Of a DNA stretch of 64,000 bases, positions 28,212 through 35,804 are shown one piece after another. The translations under genes were made by a program, and so were the position numbers. The stretch's first letter is position 1, and every line of letters starts with the position of its first letter. The notes below the pieces were generated by a model that ran no database searches, had not been told where the DNA came from, and saw only the letters and a list, made by a program, of their open reading frames with translations. Origin of the DNA: Microbacterium mitrae. GTDB lineage: Bacteria > Actinomycetota > Actinomycetes > Actinomycetales > Microbacteriaceae. The stretch covers positions 682,001-746,000 of the forward strand of contig NZ_VRSW01000001.1 in NCBI RefSeq assembly GCF_008017445.1. Reading direction: 5' to 3'.

Positions 28212-28717
28212 CAGGCGGCCGCTTCTGCCTTGATGGTTTCGATGGCCTGGTTAAAGCCACCGCTGGTCAACGAGGATCCTGCGACGCGGGACACGTTGAT
28301 CTTATCGATGGACTTAGCGACAACCTCATCGGCGATGCCGCCGATGAACTTGCTCTGATATTCCACGCTTTCCCGCTCTTGCGGGTCACCGCTGACCTCA
28401 ACGGCCGTGATCACATCGTCTTGCAGCGTGATCGTCACCGAAATTGCTTCGATGAGGCCAGCCTGCGGCGAGTAGCTTCCCTCGGCGGTGTAGGTGCCAT
28501 CCGCATACGTGCTGGTGGCGGTTGCCTCGCCGGTGGTCGAGGTGGACTCCGATGCGGTGGGTGAGCTGCTGGGCTGGGCAACGGCGGAGCTGGTGGGCTC
28601 AGTGGTTGCTTGATCGGCAACCGTTGCCTGCGCGCTGCAACCAGCCAGCAGGAAGATTCCCGTTACGCCTGCAAGAGACGACACAACAGCGGTGGGGCGT
28701 GGAATTGAACGTGACAT
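28211..28717 (-). CDS. FMN-binding lipoprotein, covalently flavinylated
   Basis: 168 residues. A lipoprotein signal (lipobox LAGC, C27) is followed by a Ser/Thr-rich linker of about 45 residues and an FMN-bind domain (YADGTYTAEGSYSP, then VSGDPQERESVEYQSKFIGG). The likely flavin attachment site is T151 in GSSLTSGGFNQAI. It should carry a covalent FMN outside the membrane and hand electrons to or from the NqrB/RnfD-like protein of the same unit. AAGGAGAG precedes the start. Confidence 0.88.
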   Translation of the reverse strand: MSRSIPRPTAVVSSLAGVTGIFLLAGCSAQATVADQATTEPTSSAVAQPSSSPTASESTSTTGEATATSTYADGTYTAEGSYSPQAGLIEAISVTITLQDDVITAVEVSGDPQERESVEYQSKFIGGIADEVVAKSIDKINVSRVAGSSLTSGGFNQAIETIKAEAAA

Positions 28718-28799
28718 GAGGTCTCTCCTTAGATCGTCATCTCACGATAGGGATTCGGTTCATGCAAACCTCACGCAGATCCTATGCGTCGGCTGTGGA

Positions 28800-29834
28800 T
28801 TAGGCCGCGCCGTCGAACATGCTGGTGACGGAACCATCTTCAAAGACTTCGCCGATGGCGCGAGCCAGCAGCGGAGCGATGGGAAGGATCGTCAAACCGT
28901 CCAAGCGCTTGTCTTCGGGCAGCGGCACGGTGTCGGTAACGACGACCTCGTCGATGGCCTCGCTCTGCAGGCGGGTTGACGCGGGCTCCGAGAAGATCGC
29001 GTGGGTTGCGGCGACGATAACTCGCTCCGCGCCGTTGGCCTTCAGCGCCTCAGCAGCCTTCACGATGGTTCCGCCGGTGTCGATCATGTCGTCAACGAGC
29101 AGGCAGACGCGCCCCGCGACCGATCCGACGATTTCGTGAACCGACACCTGGTTTGCGACCTTCGGGTCGCGGCGCTTGTGAATGATCGCCAGCGGGGCGC
29201 CCAGGCTGTCTGACCACGTGTCGGCGACGCGAACGCGGCCCATGTCTGGGGAGACGATGGTGAGCTTTTCGCGGTCGTCTGCCGACAGCGTGCGCTCGAA
29301 GTAGTCCAGCAGCACGGGCTTGGCGAACAGGTGGTCAACGGGGCCGTCGAAGAAGCCCTGAATCTGTGCGGCGTGCAGGTCAACGCTCATGACGCGGTCG
29401 GCGCCGGCGGTGTCCATGAGGTCGGAGATGAGACGAGCCGAGATCGGCTCACGACCGCGACCCTTCTTGTCTTGGCGCGAGTAGGGGAAGTACGGAAGCA
29501 CGACCGTGATGCGCTTGGCGGATGCCCGCTTGAGCGCGTCGATCATGATGAGCAGCTCCATGATCTGCTTGTTGACGGCGCCCTCGAAAGACTGAATGAC
29601 GAAGACGTCGCAACCGCGAACTGAAACCTCGAAGCGGGCGTACAGCTCACCAGACGCGAAGGTGCGGTGCTCGGTGGGCGCCAGCTCCGTGCCGAGGTGC
29701 TGAGCAACCTCGGCGGCAAGGGCAGGGTGCGCGGTGCCCGAAACGACGACGAGTCGTTTCTTGTTTTTTACTTCGACGCCGGGAGCGATGTCGTTGTCGC
29801 GGTCAAGATCAACGGTCTTCTTCTTGCCAGCCAT
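28800..29834 (-). CDS. prs: Ribose-phosphate pyrophosphokinase
   Basis: 344 residues from ATG 29834. Markers: SGTAHPALAAEVA, FASGELYARFEVSVRGCDVF, PYFPYSRQDKKGRGREPISARL (ATP loop), SVDLHAAQIQGFFDGPVDHL and the PRPP loop VDDMIDTGGTIVKAAEAL. It makes PRPP from ribose 5-phosphate and ATP for purine, pyrimidine, histidine and tryptophan synthesis. The N-terminus (MAGKKKTVDLDRDN) is a short extension. The start lies inside the 3' end of glmU (26-base overlap). Confidence 0.95.
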   Translation of the reverse strand: MAGKKKTVDLDRDNDIAPGVEVKNKKRLVVVSGTAHPALAAEVAQHLGTELAPTEHRTFASGELYARFEVSVRGCDVFVIQSFEGAVNKQIMELLIMIDALKRASAKRITVVLPYFPYSRQDKKGRGREPISARLISDLMDTAGADRVMSVDLHAAQIQGFFDGPVDHLFAKPVLLDYFERTLSADDREKLTIVSPDMGRVRVADTWSDSLGAPLAIIHKRRDPKVANQVSVHEIVGSVAGRVCLLVDDMIDTGGTIVKAAEALKANGAERVIVAATHAIFSEPASTRLQSEAIDEVVVTDTVPLPEDKRLDGLTILPIAPLLARAIGEVFEDGSVTSMFDGAA

Positions 29835-31272
29835 CTGCAGCCTTCTGTGCTGTGCGAGCCGCGAGCGCGGCGTCTGCCGCTTTCGTGCCCTGTCGGTTGT
29901 TCTCGACCCATCCTTCAACGTTGCGCTGGGGCGCCACGCTGAGTGCCAGGGCACCGGGTGGGACATCCTTGCGAATCACGGCACCAGCGCCGGTTTTCGC
30001 TCCTGCTCCAATGGTAACGGGCGCCACAAACACGTTGTGCGAACCGGTGTGTACCTCGTCGCCAATTTCGGTGCGGTGCTTGGCGATGTCATCGTAGTTC
30101 GCCGTGATCGCGCCCGCGCCAAGGTTGACGCCTCGACCGATCGTGGTGTCGCCAACGTAGGACAGGTGCGGAACCTTGCTGCCCTCGCCAATGGTGGAAT
30201 TCTTGGTCTCGACGAAGGTTCCGATTTTGCCGTCGTCGCCCAGGACGGTGCCAGCGCGAAGATAGGACCACGGGCCAACGGTCGCCCGCGCGCCGATGAC
30301 GGCCAGGGTGGCGTCGGTACGGCGAACCGTGGCATCTTCGCCGACTTCGCAGTCCACCAGAGTGGTGTCGGGGCCGATGGTGGCGCCCGCCGCGATCGTG
30401 GTGGCGCCGAGCAGTTGAGTGTTGGGAAGCACGGTGACATCGGCGGCGAGCGTGACGTCATCGTCGATCCACGTCGAGCCCGGGTCAACGACGGTGACGC
30501 CCTCGCGCTGCCAGTGCCGAATGATGCGGCGACGCAGCAGGTCTCCGGCCTCGGCGAGCTGTGCGCGATCGTTCACGCCGAGCGCGACCTGCAGGTCGTC
30601 GGTGATCGCCGCCGAAATGCGCTGATCCGCGCCGCGCAGCAGGCCAATCACGTCGGTGAGGTACATCTCGCCCTGCGCGTTCGCCATGCCAACCTGCGGC
30701 AGATATTCGCGCAGCAGCGTCGCCTGAAACACGTAAACGCCGGCGTTGATCTCATCGACAGCGGCCTCGGCGGGCGTGGCGTCTTTCTGCTCGACAATGC
30801 GCGCGACGTTGCCATCGGCGTCGCGAATAATGCGGCCGTATCCGGTCGGGTCGGCGAGAATCGCACTCAGCAGAGTCGCTGCCGCGCCGGTTGTGCGGTG
30901 CGCATCAAGCAGCGTCGTCAGCGTCGCGTCATCCAGCAGTGGAACATCGCCAGAGAGCACCAGAACGTCGCCGTCGTAGTCGGCAGGGAGCGCGTCAACG
31001 GCCACCTGCACGGCACGGCCGGTGCCCGGAATATCGTCTTGGTCAACGATCGTGACATCGGGGTAGGTTTGCGAGATATCGGCGGCCACCCGGTCGCGAT
31101 CGTGTCGAACCACAACCTCGATGTGCGCCGCGTTCAGATGCTGCGCGGTGGTGATCACGTGACCGACTAGCGTGCGCCCGCCGATTCGGTGAAGCACCTT
31201 GGGAGTGCGCGACTTCATCCGCGTTCCCTGGCCCGCAGCAAGCACAACGATGGCGAGGTTGTTCTCGGTCAT
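29809..31272 (-). CDS. glmU: Bifunctional GlmU: glucosamine-1-phosphate acetyltransferase / N-acetylglucosamine-1-phosphate uridylyltransferase
   Basis: 487 residues. The N-terminal uridylyltransferase has LAAGQGTRMKSRTPKVLH (signature for UTP), LSGDVPLL and a YGRIIRDADGNV loop. The C-terminal left-handed beta helix (IGPDTTLVDCEVGEDA, then NTQLLGATTI) is the acetyltransferase. The product, UDP-GlcNAc, feeds peptidoglycan and mycothiol. The ATG at 31272 lies one base after the 3' end of tRNA-Gln, so there is no room for a leader unless tRNA processing makes the 5' end. Overlaps prs by 26 bases. Confidence 0.95.
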   Translation of the reverse strand: MTENNLAIVVLAAGQGTRMKSRTPKVLHRIGGRTLVGHVITTAQHLNAAHIEVVVRHDRDRVAADISQTYPDVTIVDQDDIPGTGRAVQVAVDALPADYDGDVLVLSGDVPLLDDATLTTLLDAHRTTGAAATLLSAILADPTGYGRIIRDADGNVARIVEQKDATPAEAAVDEINAGVYVFQATLLREYLPQVGMANAQGEMYLTDVIGLLRGADQRISAAITDDLQVALGVNDRAQLAEAGDLLRRRIIRHWQREGVTVVDPGSTWIDDDVTLAADVTVLPNTQLLGATTIAAGATIGPDTTLVDCEVGEDATVRRTDATLAVIGARATVGPWSYLRAGTVLGDDGKIGTFVETKNSTIGEGSKVPHLSYVGDTTIGRGVNLGAGAITANYDDIAKHRTEIGDEVHTGSHNVFVAPVTIGAGAKTGAGAVIRKDVPPGALALSVAPQRNVEGWVENNRQGTKAADAALAARTAQKAADGWQEEDR

Positions 31273-31273
31273 G

Positions 31274-31345
31274 CTCCGCGACCAGGACTCGAACCTAGAC
31301 CTAACAGCTCCAAAGGCTGTCGTGCTGCCATTACACCATCGCGGA
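31274..31345 (-). tRNA. tRNA-Gln (anticodon UUG)
   Basis: 72 bases. Acceptor TCCGCGA pairs with TCGCGGA, the anticodon loop CTTTGGA gives TTG, the T arm is intact and the discriminator is G. No CCA is encoded. The glmU start codon follows after a single base. Confidence 0.95.
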
Positions 31346-31412
31346 CCGCGGCAAACGCCGCAGGTACCAGTCTGCCACGTTCTGAGCGGTGCCCTTGTCG
31401 CATAATGGGGTG

Positions 31413-31916
31413 GTGACGGAAGAAACCGATGAGGTTGATCGAATTGTGGGTGCGTGGAGCGCTCAGCGACCCGACCTCGATTTCTCTCCGCTCGAAGTTC
31501 TCTCCCGCGTAGATCGGCTCTCCCGCCACCTCGACCGCGCCCGCCGCGAAGCGTTTCGGCGAAGCGATCTGGAGAGCTGGGAATGGGATGTGCTTTCGGC
31601 ACTGCGGCGCGCCGGGGAGCCTTTTCACCTGAGCCCGAAGCAGTTGCTGCAGCAAACGCTGGTGTCGTCTGGAACCATGACGAATCGCATTGACAGGTTG
31701 GTGGGGCGCCGCCTGGTGCGCCGCGAGGCTGACCCCGGCGATGGCCGCGGAGTGATTGTGGTGCTCACCGAAGACGGTCGCGTGCGCGTTGATGCCGCCA
31801 TCACTCGGCTGGTCGATGCCGAGGCGATTCTGCTGGCATCGCTGTCAACCGGCGAGCGCGACCGACTTGCTGGATTGCTTCGCAAGCTGGTGCTGGAGTT
31901 TGACCACCTCGCGTGA
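31413..31916 (+). CDS. MarR-family transcriptional regulator
   Basis: 167 residues from GTG 31413; other in-frame GTG codons at 31389 and 31410 are possible. The winged helix is clear: WEWDVLSALRRAG, LSPKQLLQQTLVSSGTMTNR (recognition helix) and GRRLVRREADPGDGRGVIVVL (wing). MarR dimers usually repress their own or nearby genes until a small ligand binds; the ligand is unknown. CATAAT at 31401-31406, six bases before the GTG, suggests a leaderless start. The plus-strand pseudouridine synthase follows 46 bases later. Confidence 0.88.
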   Translation: MTEETDEVDRIVGAWSAQRPDLDFSPLEVLSRVDRLSRHLDRARREAFRRSDLESWEWDVLSALRRAGEPFHLSPKQLLQQTLVSSGTMTNRIDRLVGRRLVRREADPGDGRGVIVVLTEDGRVRVDAAITRLVDAEAILLASLSTGERDRLAGLLRKLVLEFDHLA

Positions 31917-31962
31917 GCCTCCCACGAGAGACTCCCAGGCGTGTGCCTGAGAGAATAGCCAT

Positions 31963-32943
31963 ATGGCCATGCCCTCTCCCCTCCCGGTTCGCGATGGGGT
32001 CGGCGCTACCCGCTTGCATCTGCCGCTGACGGGCGAATGGGACTCGATTGCGGAGTATGTGGTCGATCGCTTCGGTCATATGGATCCCGAAGCCCTGCGC
32101 CAGCGCTTCGATCGCGGTGAGATGGTGACCAGCGATGGTTCCGCCGTATCGCGCGATGCCAAGATTGGCTCGCACGAGTGGATTTGGTACTACCGCGAGC
32201 CGCCGGTGGAGCGGGAGATTCCGTTTGACGTGGAGATTGTGCACGTCGACGACGATCTCGTCGTCATCGACAAGCCACACTTCTTGCCCACAACGCCCGG
32301 CGGCAAATTTTTGCAAAATTCGGCGCTGGTGCGCATGCGCAACCAGCTCGGCAACCCCGACCTCTCCCCCATTCACCGCCTCGATCGCGCGACGGCAGGA
32401 CTGCTGATGTTCTCCGCCCGCCCGCAGACGCGCGGCGCCTACCAATTGCTGTTCGAAAACCGCATCGTGCAGAAAACGTATGAGGCGGTCTCGCTCGCAC
32501 CCGCGGCTTTTGATGGCACGCACCTGGCTGGCCGCGAATTTCCGATCACCTACCGCAATCACATCGAGAAGGTGCGCGCGTCGGTAACGGTGCTGGTCGA
32601 CTCCAAACCCGATGCCAACTCCGAGACGCTCATTGAGCTGTTGGGCGTGGGTGAGAGTCGCGGTACCGATCGTGGCCGGCAGGTCATTCATACCCTGCTC
32701 AAGCCACACACCGGCCGCATGCACCAATTGCGGGTACACCTTGCCGGGCTCGGCGCCGGCATTCTCAATGACGGCTTCTACCCGGTGCTGCACCCCGAGG
32801 TTCCAGACGATTTCACTCGCCCGCTGCAGCTGCTCGCTCGCGAGTTGGAGTTTGTCGACCCGCTGACGGGCGAGGCACGCCACTTTCAATCGCGACGCAC
32901 GCTGCAGGAGGCGCCCCTGGTTCCGGAACCGGTGGCTCGGTAG
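31963..32943 (+). CDS. RluA-family pseudouridine synthase
   Basis: 326 residues. The catalytic motif is HRLDRATAGLLMFS (aspartate in RLDR) near residue 145, flanked by VVIDKPHFLPTTPGG and later HTGRMHQLRVHLAGLG. An S4-like N-terminal segment precedes it. These enzymes turn specific uridines of rRNA or tRNA into pseudouridine; which site is not clear from sequence. ATG at 31963 has GAGAAT six bases upstream, another possible leaderless pattern, or GAGAG as a weak ribosome site. Confidence 0.88.
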   Translation: MAMPSPLPVRDGVGATRLHLPLTGEWDSIAEYVVDRFGHMDPEALRQRFDRGEMVTSDGSAVSRDAKIGSHEWIWYYREPPVEREIPFDVEIVHVDDDLVVIDKPHFLPTTPGGKFLQNSALVRMRNQLGNPDLSPIHRLDRATAGLLMFSARPQTRGAYQLLFENRIVQKTYEAVSLAPAAFDGTHLAGREFPITYRNHIEKVRASVTVLVDSKPDANSETLIELLGVGESRGTDRGRQVIHTLLKPHTGRMHQLRVHLAGLGAGILNDGFYPVLHPEVPDDFTRPLQLLARELEFVDPLTGEARHFQSRRTLQEAPLVPEPVAR

Positions 32944-32953
32944 CGAGCGAGCG

Positions 32954-33616
32954 CTAGCGGCGCATGACCCGCCGCGCCAACCGGTTGCCCAGCAGCTGCA
33001 CGAGGTGTACGAAGGCCACGATCAGGAAGATGGCTGCCCACATCACGACGGGTTCAAACTGGCGGAAGCCGTAGATCTGCGCGAACGCGCCGAGCCCACC
33101 GCCACCAATCAAGCCGGCCATCGCCGTCATGTCGATCAGTGCCACCACGACGAACGTGTAGCCGAGAATCAGCGGCCCCAGAGCCTCGGGAATCGCGACG
33201 GTGAACAGAATGCGCCAGGGGCCGGCGCCCATGGAGCGCGCGGCCTCAATGACGCCCTTCGGCACCGACACCAGGTGCTGCTCAACGATGCGACCAATCG
33301 CGAATGATGCGGCAAGCCCAATCGCAAAGGCGCCTGCGTTGGTCCCGATACCGGTGCCGATGATGAGGCGTGCCAGGGGCTGCGAAATCGCGGCGATGAA
33401 GATCACAAACGGAATGGGGCGGAAGAAGTTAATAATCGTGTTGACGATGCCGCTCACCGCACGGTTGGGCATGATTCCGCCCGGGCGAGAGACATACAGC
33501 ATCACACCCCACGCCATGCCAAGAATTCCGCCCATGACGAGCGCAACGCTCGTCATGTAGAGGGTTTCGAGCGCGGCCTGCCAGAACTCGGGTTGCAGTT
33601 CAATCAGACGATCCAT
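32954..33616 (-). CDS. metI: Methionine ABC transporter permease MetI
   Basis: 220 residues with about five membrane helices and the binding-protein-dependent permease (EAA-like) loop EAARSMGAGPWRILFTVAIPEALG. It follows metN with a one-base overlap and metQ precedes that, so the complex is MetQ-MetN-MetI, which imports D- and L-methionine. Length is normal. Confidence 0.93.
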   Translation of the reverse strand: MDRLIELQPEFWQAALETLYMTSVALVMGGILGMAWGVMLYVSRPGGIMPNRAVSGIVNTIINFFRPIPFVIFIAAISQPLARLIIGTGIGTNAGAFAIGLAASFAIGRIVEQHLVSVPKGVIEAARSMGAGPWRILFTVAIPEALGPLILGYTFVVVALIDMTAMAGLIGGGGLGAFAQIYGFRQFEPVVMWAAIFLIVAFVHLVQLLGNRLARRVMRR

Positions 33617-34659
33617 CAGCGTGCTCCCTGCTCATCAAGATCGGTCACGGATGTGCGCTCACCAATGACGGCCAGCGTGCGGTCGATGGTGGCGTCATCG
33701 CCGCGAATAGCGAGGGTGAGGTTACCGAAAGCCCGCCCGCGAATATCGTTGATGCCGCCGTAGACGAGTTCAAAGTCGAGCCCGGCCGCGGCGAGGTCGA
33801 GAAACACCCGTGCTTGGGCCGCGTCTCCGTCGCGGAACGAGAACGTGACGAGCCTGCCGGTATGCCGCGCCGCGAGAGCGGCGGTCTCGGCGGGAGACGG
33901 AACACCCTTGATGACGGTTCCGACGAATCGCTGTGAGGCCGGATGCTTCGGCGCGGAGAACACCTCAAACACCGGGCCCTGCTCGATGACGCGGCCATGT
34001 TCCATCACCGCGACCTTCGTGGCGAGCGTCTGGATCACGTCCATTTCGTGCGTAATCACCACGATCGTCACGCCCTGCTCCTCATTCACGCGCTTGAGCA
34101 GTTCCAGCACCTCGTGGGTGGTCTGCGGGTCAAGAGCGCTGGTGGCCTCATCGGCCAACAGAATCGCGGGGCGGGTCGCCAACGCCCTGGCGATGCCGAC
34201 GCGTTGCTTTTGGCCGCCGGAAAGTTGCTCCGGGTATGCCTTCGCCTTGTCAGAGAGGCCAACAAAGGCCAACAGCTCGGTGACGCGCTGCGCGATATCG
34301 GCCTTGCTCCACCCTGCCAGCTTGAGCGGATAGGCAATGTTGGCGTGAACGCTCTTGCCTGCAAACAGGTTGAACTGCTGAAAAATCATGCCGATGCCGC
34401 GGCGCACGCCGCGCAACTCGCGCTCTTTCAGGGCAGTGATATCCACGCCATCGACGGTGATGGTTCCGCTCGATGCGGGCTCCAAAGCGTTGATCAGCCG
34501 CACCAGGGTGGATTTTCCGGCGCCGGAATAGCCGATGATGCCGAAAACGTCGCCCTTCTCGATATCGAGAGTGACGTTGTCGACGGCCACAACACTGTCT
34601 CCACCCGGGGTGGGGGCGGGATAGTGTCGCGAAACATTCGTGAGGGTGACGATAGCCAT
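33616..34659 (-). CDS. metN: Methionine ABC transporter ATP-binding protein MetN
   Basis: 347 residues. Walker A GYSGAGKSTLVRL, signature LSGGQKQRVGIARAL, Walker B ILLADEATSALDP and the H loop (VVITHEMDV). The last 80 residues are a NIL/ACT-like domain that senses methionine and inhibits transport. The ATG at 34659 is chosen because earlier starts add residues outside the ABC fold. Preceded by the binding protein gene, with a hairpin between them. Confidence 0.94.
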   Translation of the reverse strand: MAIVTLTNVSRHYPAPTPGGDSVVAVDNVTLDIEKGDVFGIIGYSGAGKSTLVRLINALEPASSGTITVDGVDITALKERELRGVRRGIGMIFQQFNLFAGKSVHANIAYPLKLAGWSKADIAQRVTELLAFVGLSDKAKAYPEQLSGGQKQRVGIARALATRPAILLADEATSALDPQTTHEVLELLKRVNEEQGVTIVVITHEMDVIQTLATKVAVMEHGRVIEQGPVFEVFSAPKHPASQRFVGTVIKGVPSPAETAALAARHTGRLVTFSFRDGDAAQARVFLDLAAAGLDFELVYGGINDIRGRAFGNLTLAIRGDDATIDRTLAVIGERTSVTDLDEQGAR

Positions 34660-34690
34660 GACGTTCTCCGGGTGTCGCAAACAGCGCAAA

Positions 34691-34719
34691 GGATCGGGAG
34701 GCGTGTGGCCGCCCGATCC
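34691..34719 (-). terminator. Hairpin between metQ and metN, possible attenuator
   Basis: Eight-bp stem GGATCGGG / CCCGATCC with an inner GGC/GCC stack and a small loop, followed on the minus strand by CTTTGCG. It could end part of the metQ transcripts and keep metQ protein in excess of the ATPase and permease. Confidence 0.55.
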
Positions 34720-34744
34720 TCTGTGATCAGGGTTTTAGCCCTGA

Positions 34745-35671
34745 CTACTTCTGCGCAATTGTATCTTCTTCAACCTTGTGCAGCGAAGCCACCAGGTCTT
34801 CTGCCGGGGTGCTCAGCGGCACCGCGACGTTGCCGGAGGACTCCTGCAGACCTGCCTGTACGTCGGCGTTGGTCTGGAAGATTTCGACCAGCTTGAGGTA
34901 GGTCTTGTTCTCGGCGTCATCGGCGCGTGCGGCGAAGATGTTGACGTACGGGAGCGCGTTCGGGTCGGTGGGGTCGTCCTGGGCGAGGGCGTCATCGTAC
35001 GTGAGACCGGCGTCGGTGACGAAGTCGTTGTTGATGATCGCGGCGGCGACGTCGGGCAGCGAGGTTGGGATCAGAGCCGCCTCCAGCGCCGTGACCTTGA
35101 CCTTGGATTTGTCGGTGTCGACGTCTGCGAGGTCGGAGAAAATGGTTCCGCCGCTCTTCAGCTCGATCAGTCCGGCCGACTGCAGCACGAGGAGTGCGCG
35201 AGCCTGGTTGGAGGCGTCGTCGGGCACCGCAACGGTCTCGCCCTTGGGAATGTCGGCGACGTCGTCGTACTTCTTGGAGTACAGGCCCAGTGGGTAGATC
35301 GCGGTGGCACCGATGGGCGTGAGGTCCTGATCGGCGTTGACGTTGTACGTCCCGAGGTACACGATGTGCTGGAACTGGTTGAGGTCGAGTTCACCCTCGG
35401 TGAGAGCCGGGTTCGGCTGCTCGTAGGAGCCGAAGTTCACCAGCTCGACCTCGATGCCTTCAGCCGCCGCGGCCTCAACGAACGGCGCCCACTGGGCATC
35501 ACCATCGTTGACGACGCCGATCTTGACGACGTCGGAGGCAGAGTCGGAGTCGGAACTTGAGTTGGCATCGCCGGCGGTGCTAGCGCAGCCGGCGAGGCCG
35601 ATGACGAGCGGAACCGCGGCAATGGCTGCGAGGGCGGAAGCGAGACGGCGGTGGCCGAAAAAGCGAGACAT
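34745..35671 (-). CDS. metQ: Methionine-binding lipoprotein MetQ (NlpA family)
   Basis: 308 residues. A lipoprotein signal with lipobox GLAGC (C29) is followed by a low-complexity Ser/Asp linker and an NlpA-type binding domain (VKIGVVNDGDAQWAPFVEAA, then QFQHIVYLGTYNV and YPLGLYSKKYDD). It should deliver methionine to MetI-MetN at the outer face. GAGAGG precedes the ATG at 35671. Transcribed first of the three genes. Confidence 0.92.
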   Translation of the reverse strand: MSRFFGHRRLASALAAIAAVPLVIGLAGCASTAGDANSSSDSDSASDVVKIGVVNDGDAQWAPFVEAAAAEGIEVELVNFGSYEQPNPALTEGELDLNQFQHIVYLGTYNVNADQDLTPIGATAIYPLGLYSKKYDDVADIPKGETVAVPDDASNQARALLVLQSAGLIELKSGGTIFSDLADVDTDKSKVKVTALEAALIPTSLPDVAAAIINNDFVTDAGLTYDDALAQDDPTDPNALPYVNIFAARADDAENKTYLKLVEIFQTNADVQAGLQESSGNVAVPLSTPAEDLVASLHKVEEDTIAQK

Positions 35672-35737
35672 GAAGCAGAACCTCTCTTGGGGGGACTCCG
35701 CCAAGGTACGACGGTTTTTCGCCTCGTTCCAATCAGT

Positions 35738-35775
35738 CGTCACACAGCGTCACGCCCACGTCACACGGCGTCATG
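35738..35775. repeat. Four-fold CGTCA(C/T) array upstream of metQ, helically phased
   Basis: GTCAC/GTCAT units begin at 35739, 35749, 35760 and 35770, spaced 10, 11 and 10 bases, so all lie on one face of the DNA. The array is upstream of a possible metQ promoter on the minus strand (TTGGAA, about 18 bases, TACCTT). It may be a multi-site operator; the protein is unknown. Confidence 0.5.
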
Positions 35776-35804
35776 ACGGCGCCGTCCCGGGCGCCGTGGC
35801 CCCG

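Noticed and set aside
28791..28799. TGTGGATTA as a DnaA box near the prs stop codon
   Set aside because: One mismatch to the consensus and within or next to the coding end of prs; not supported.
35672..35804. SAM riboswitch upstream of metQ
   Set aside because: I looked for the core helices and conserved bases of SAM-I and SAM-IV types and did not find them; only the GTCAC array is present.
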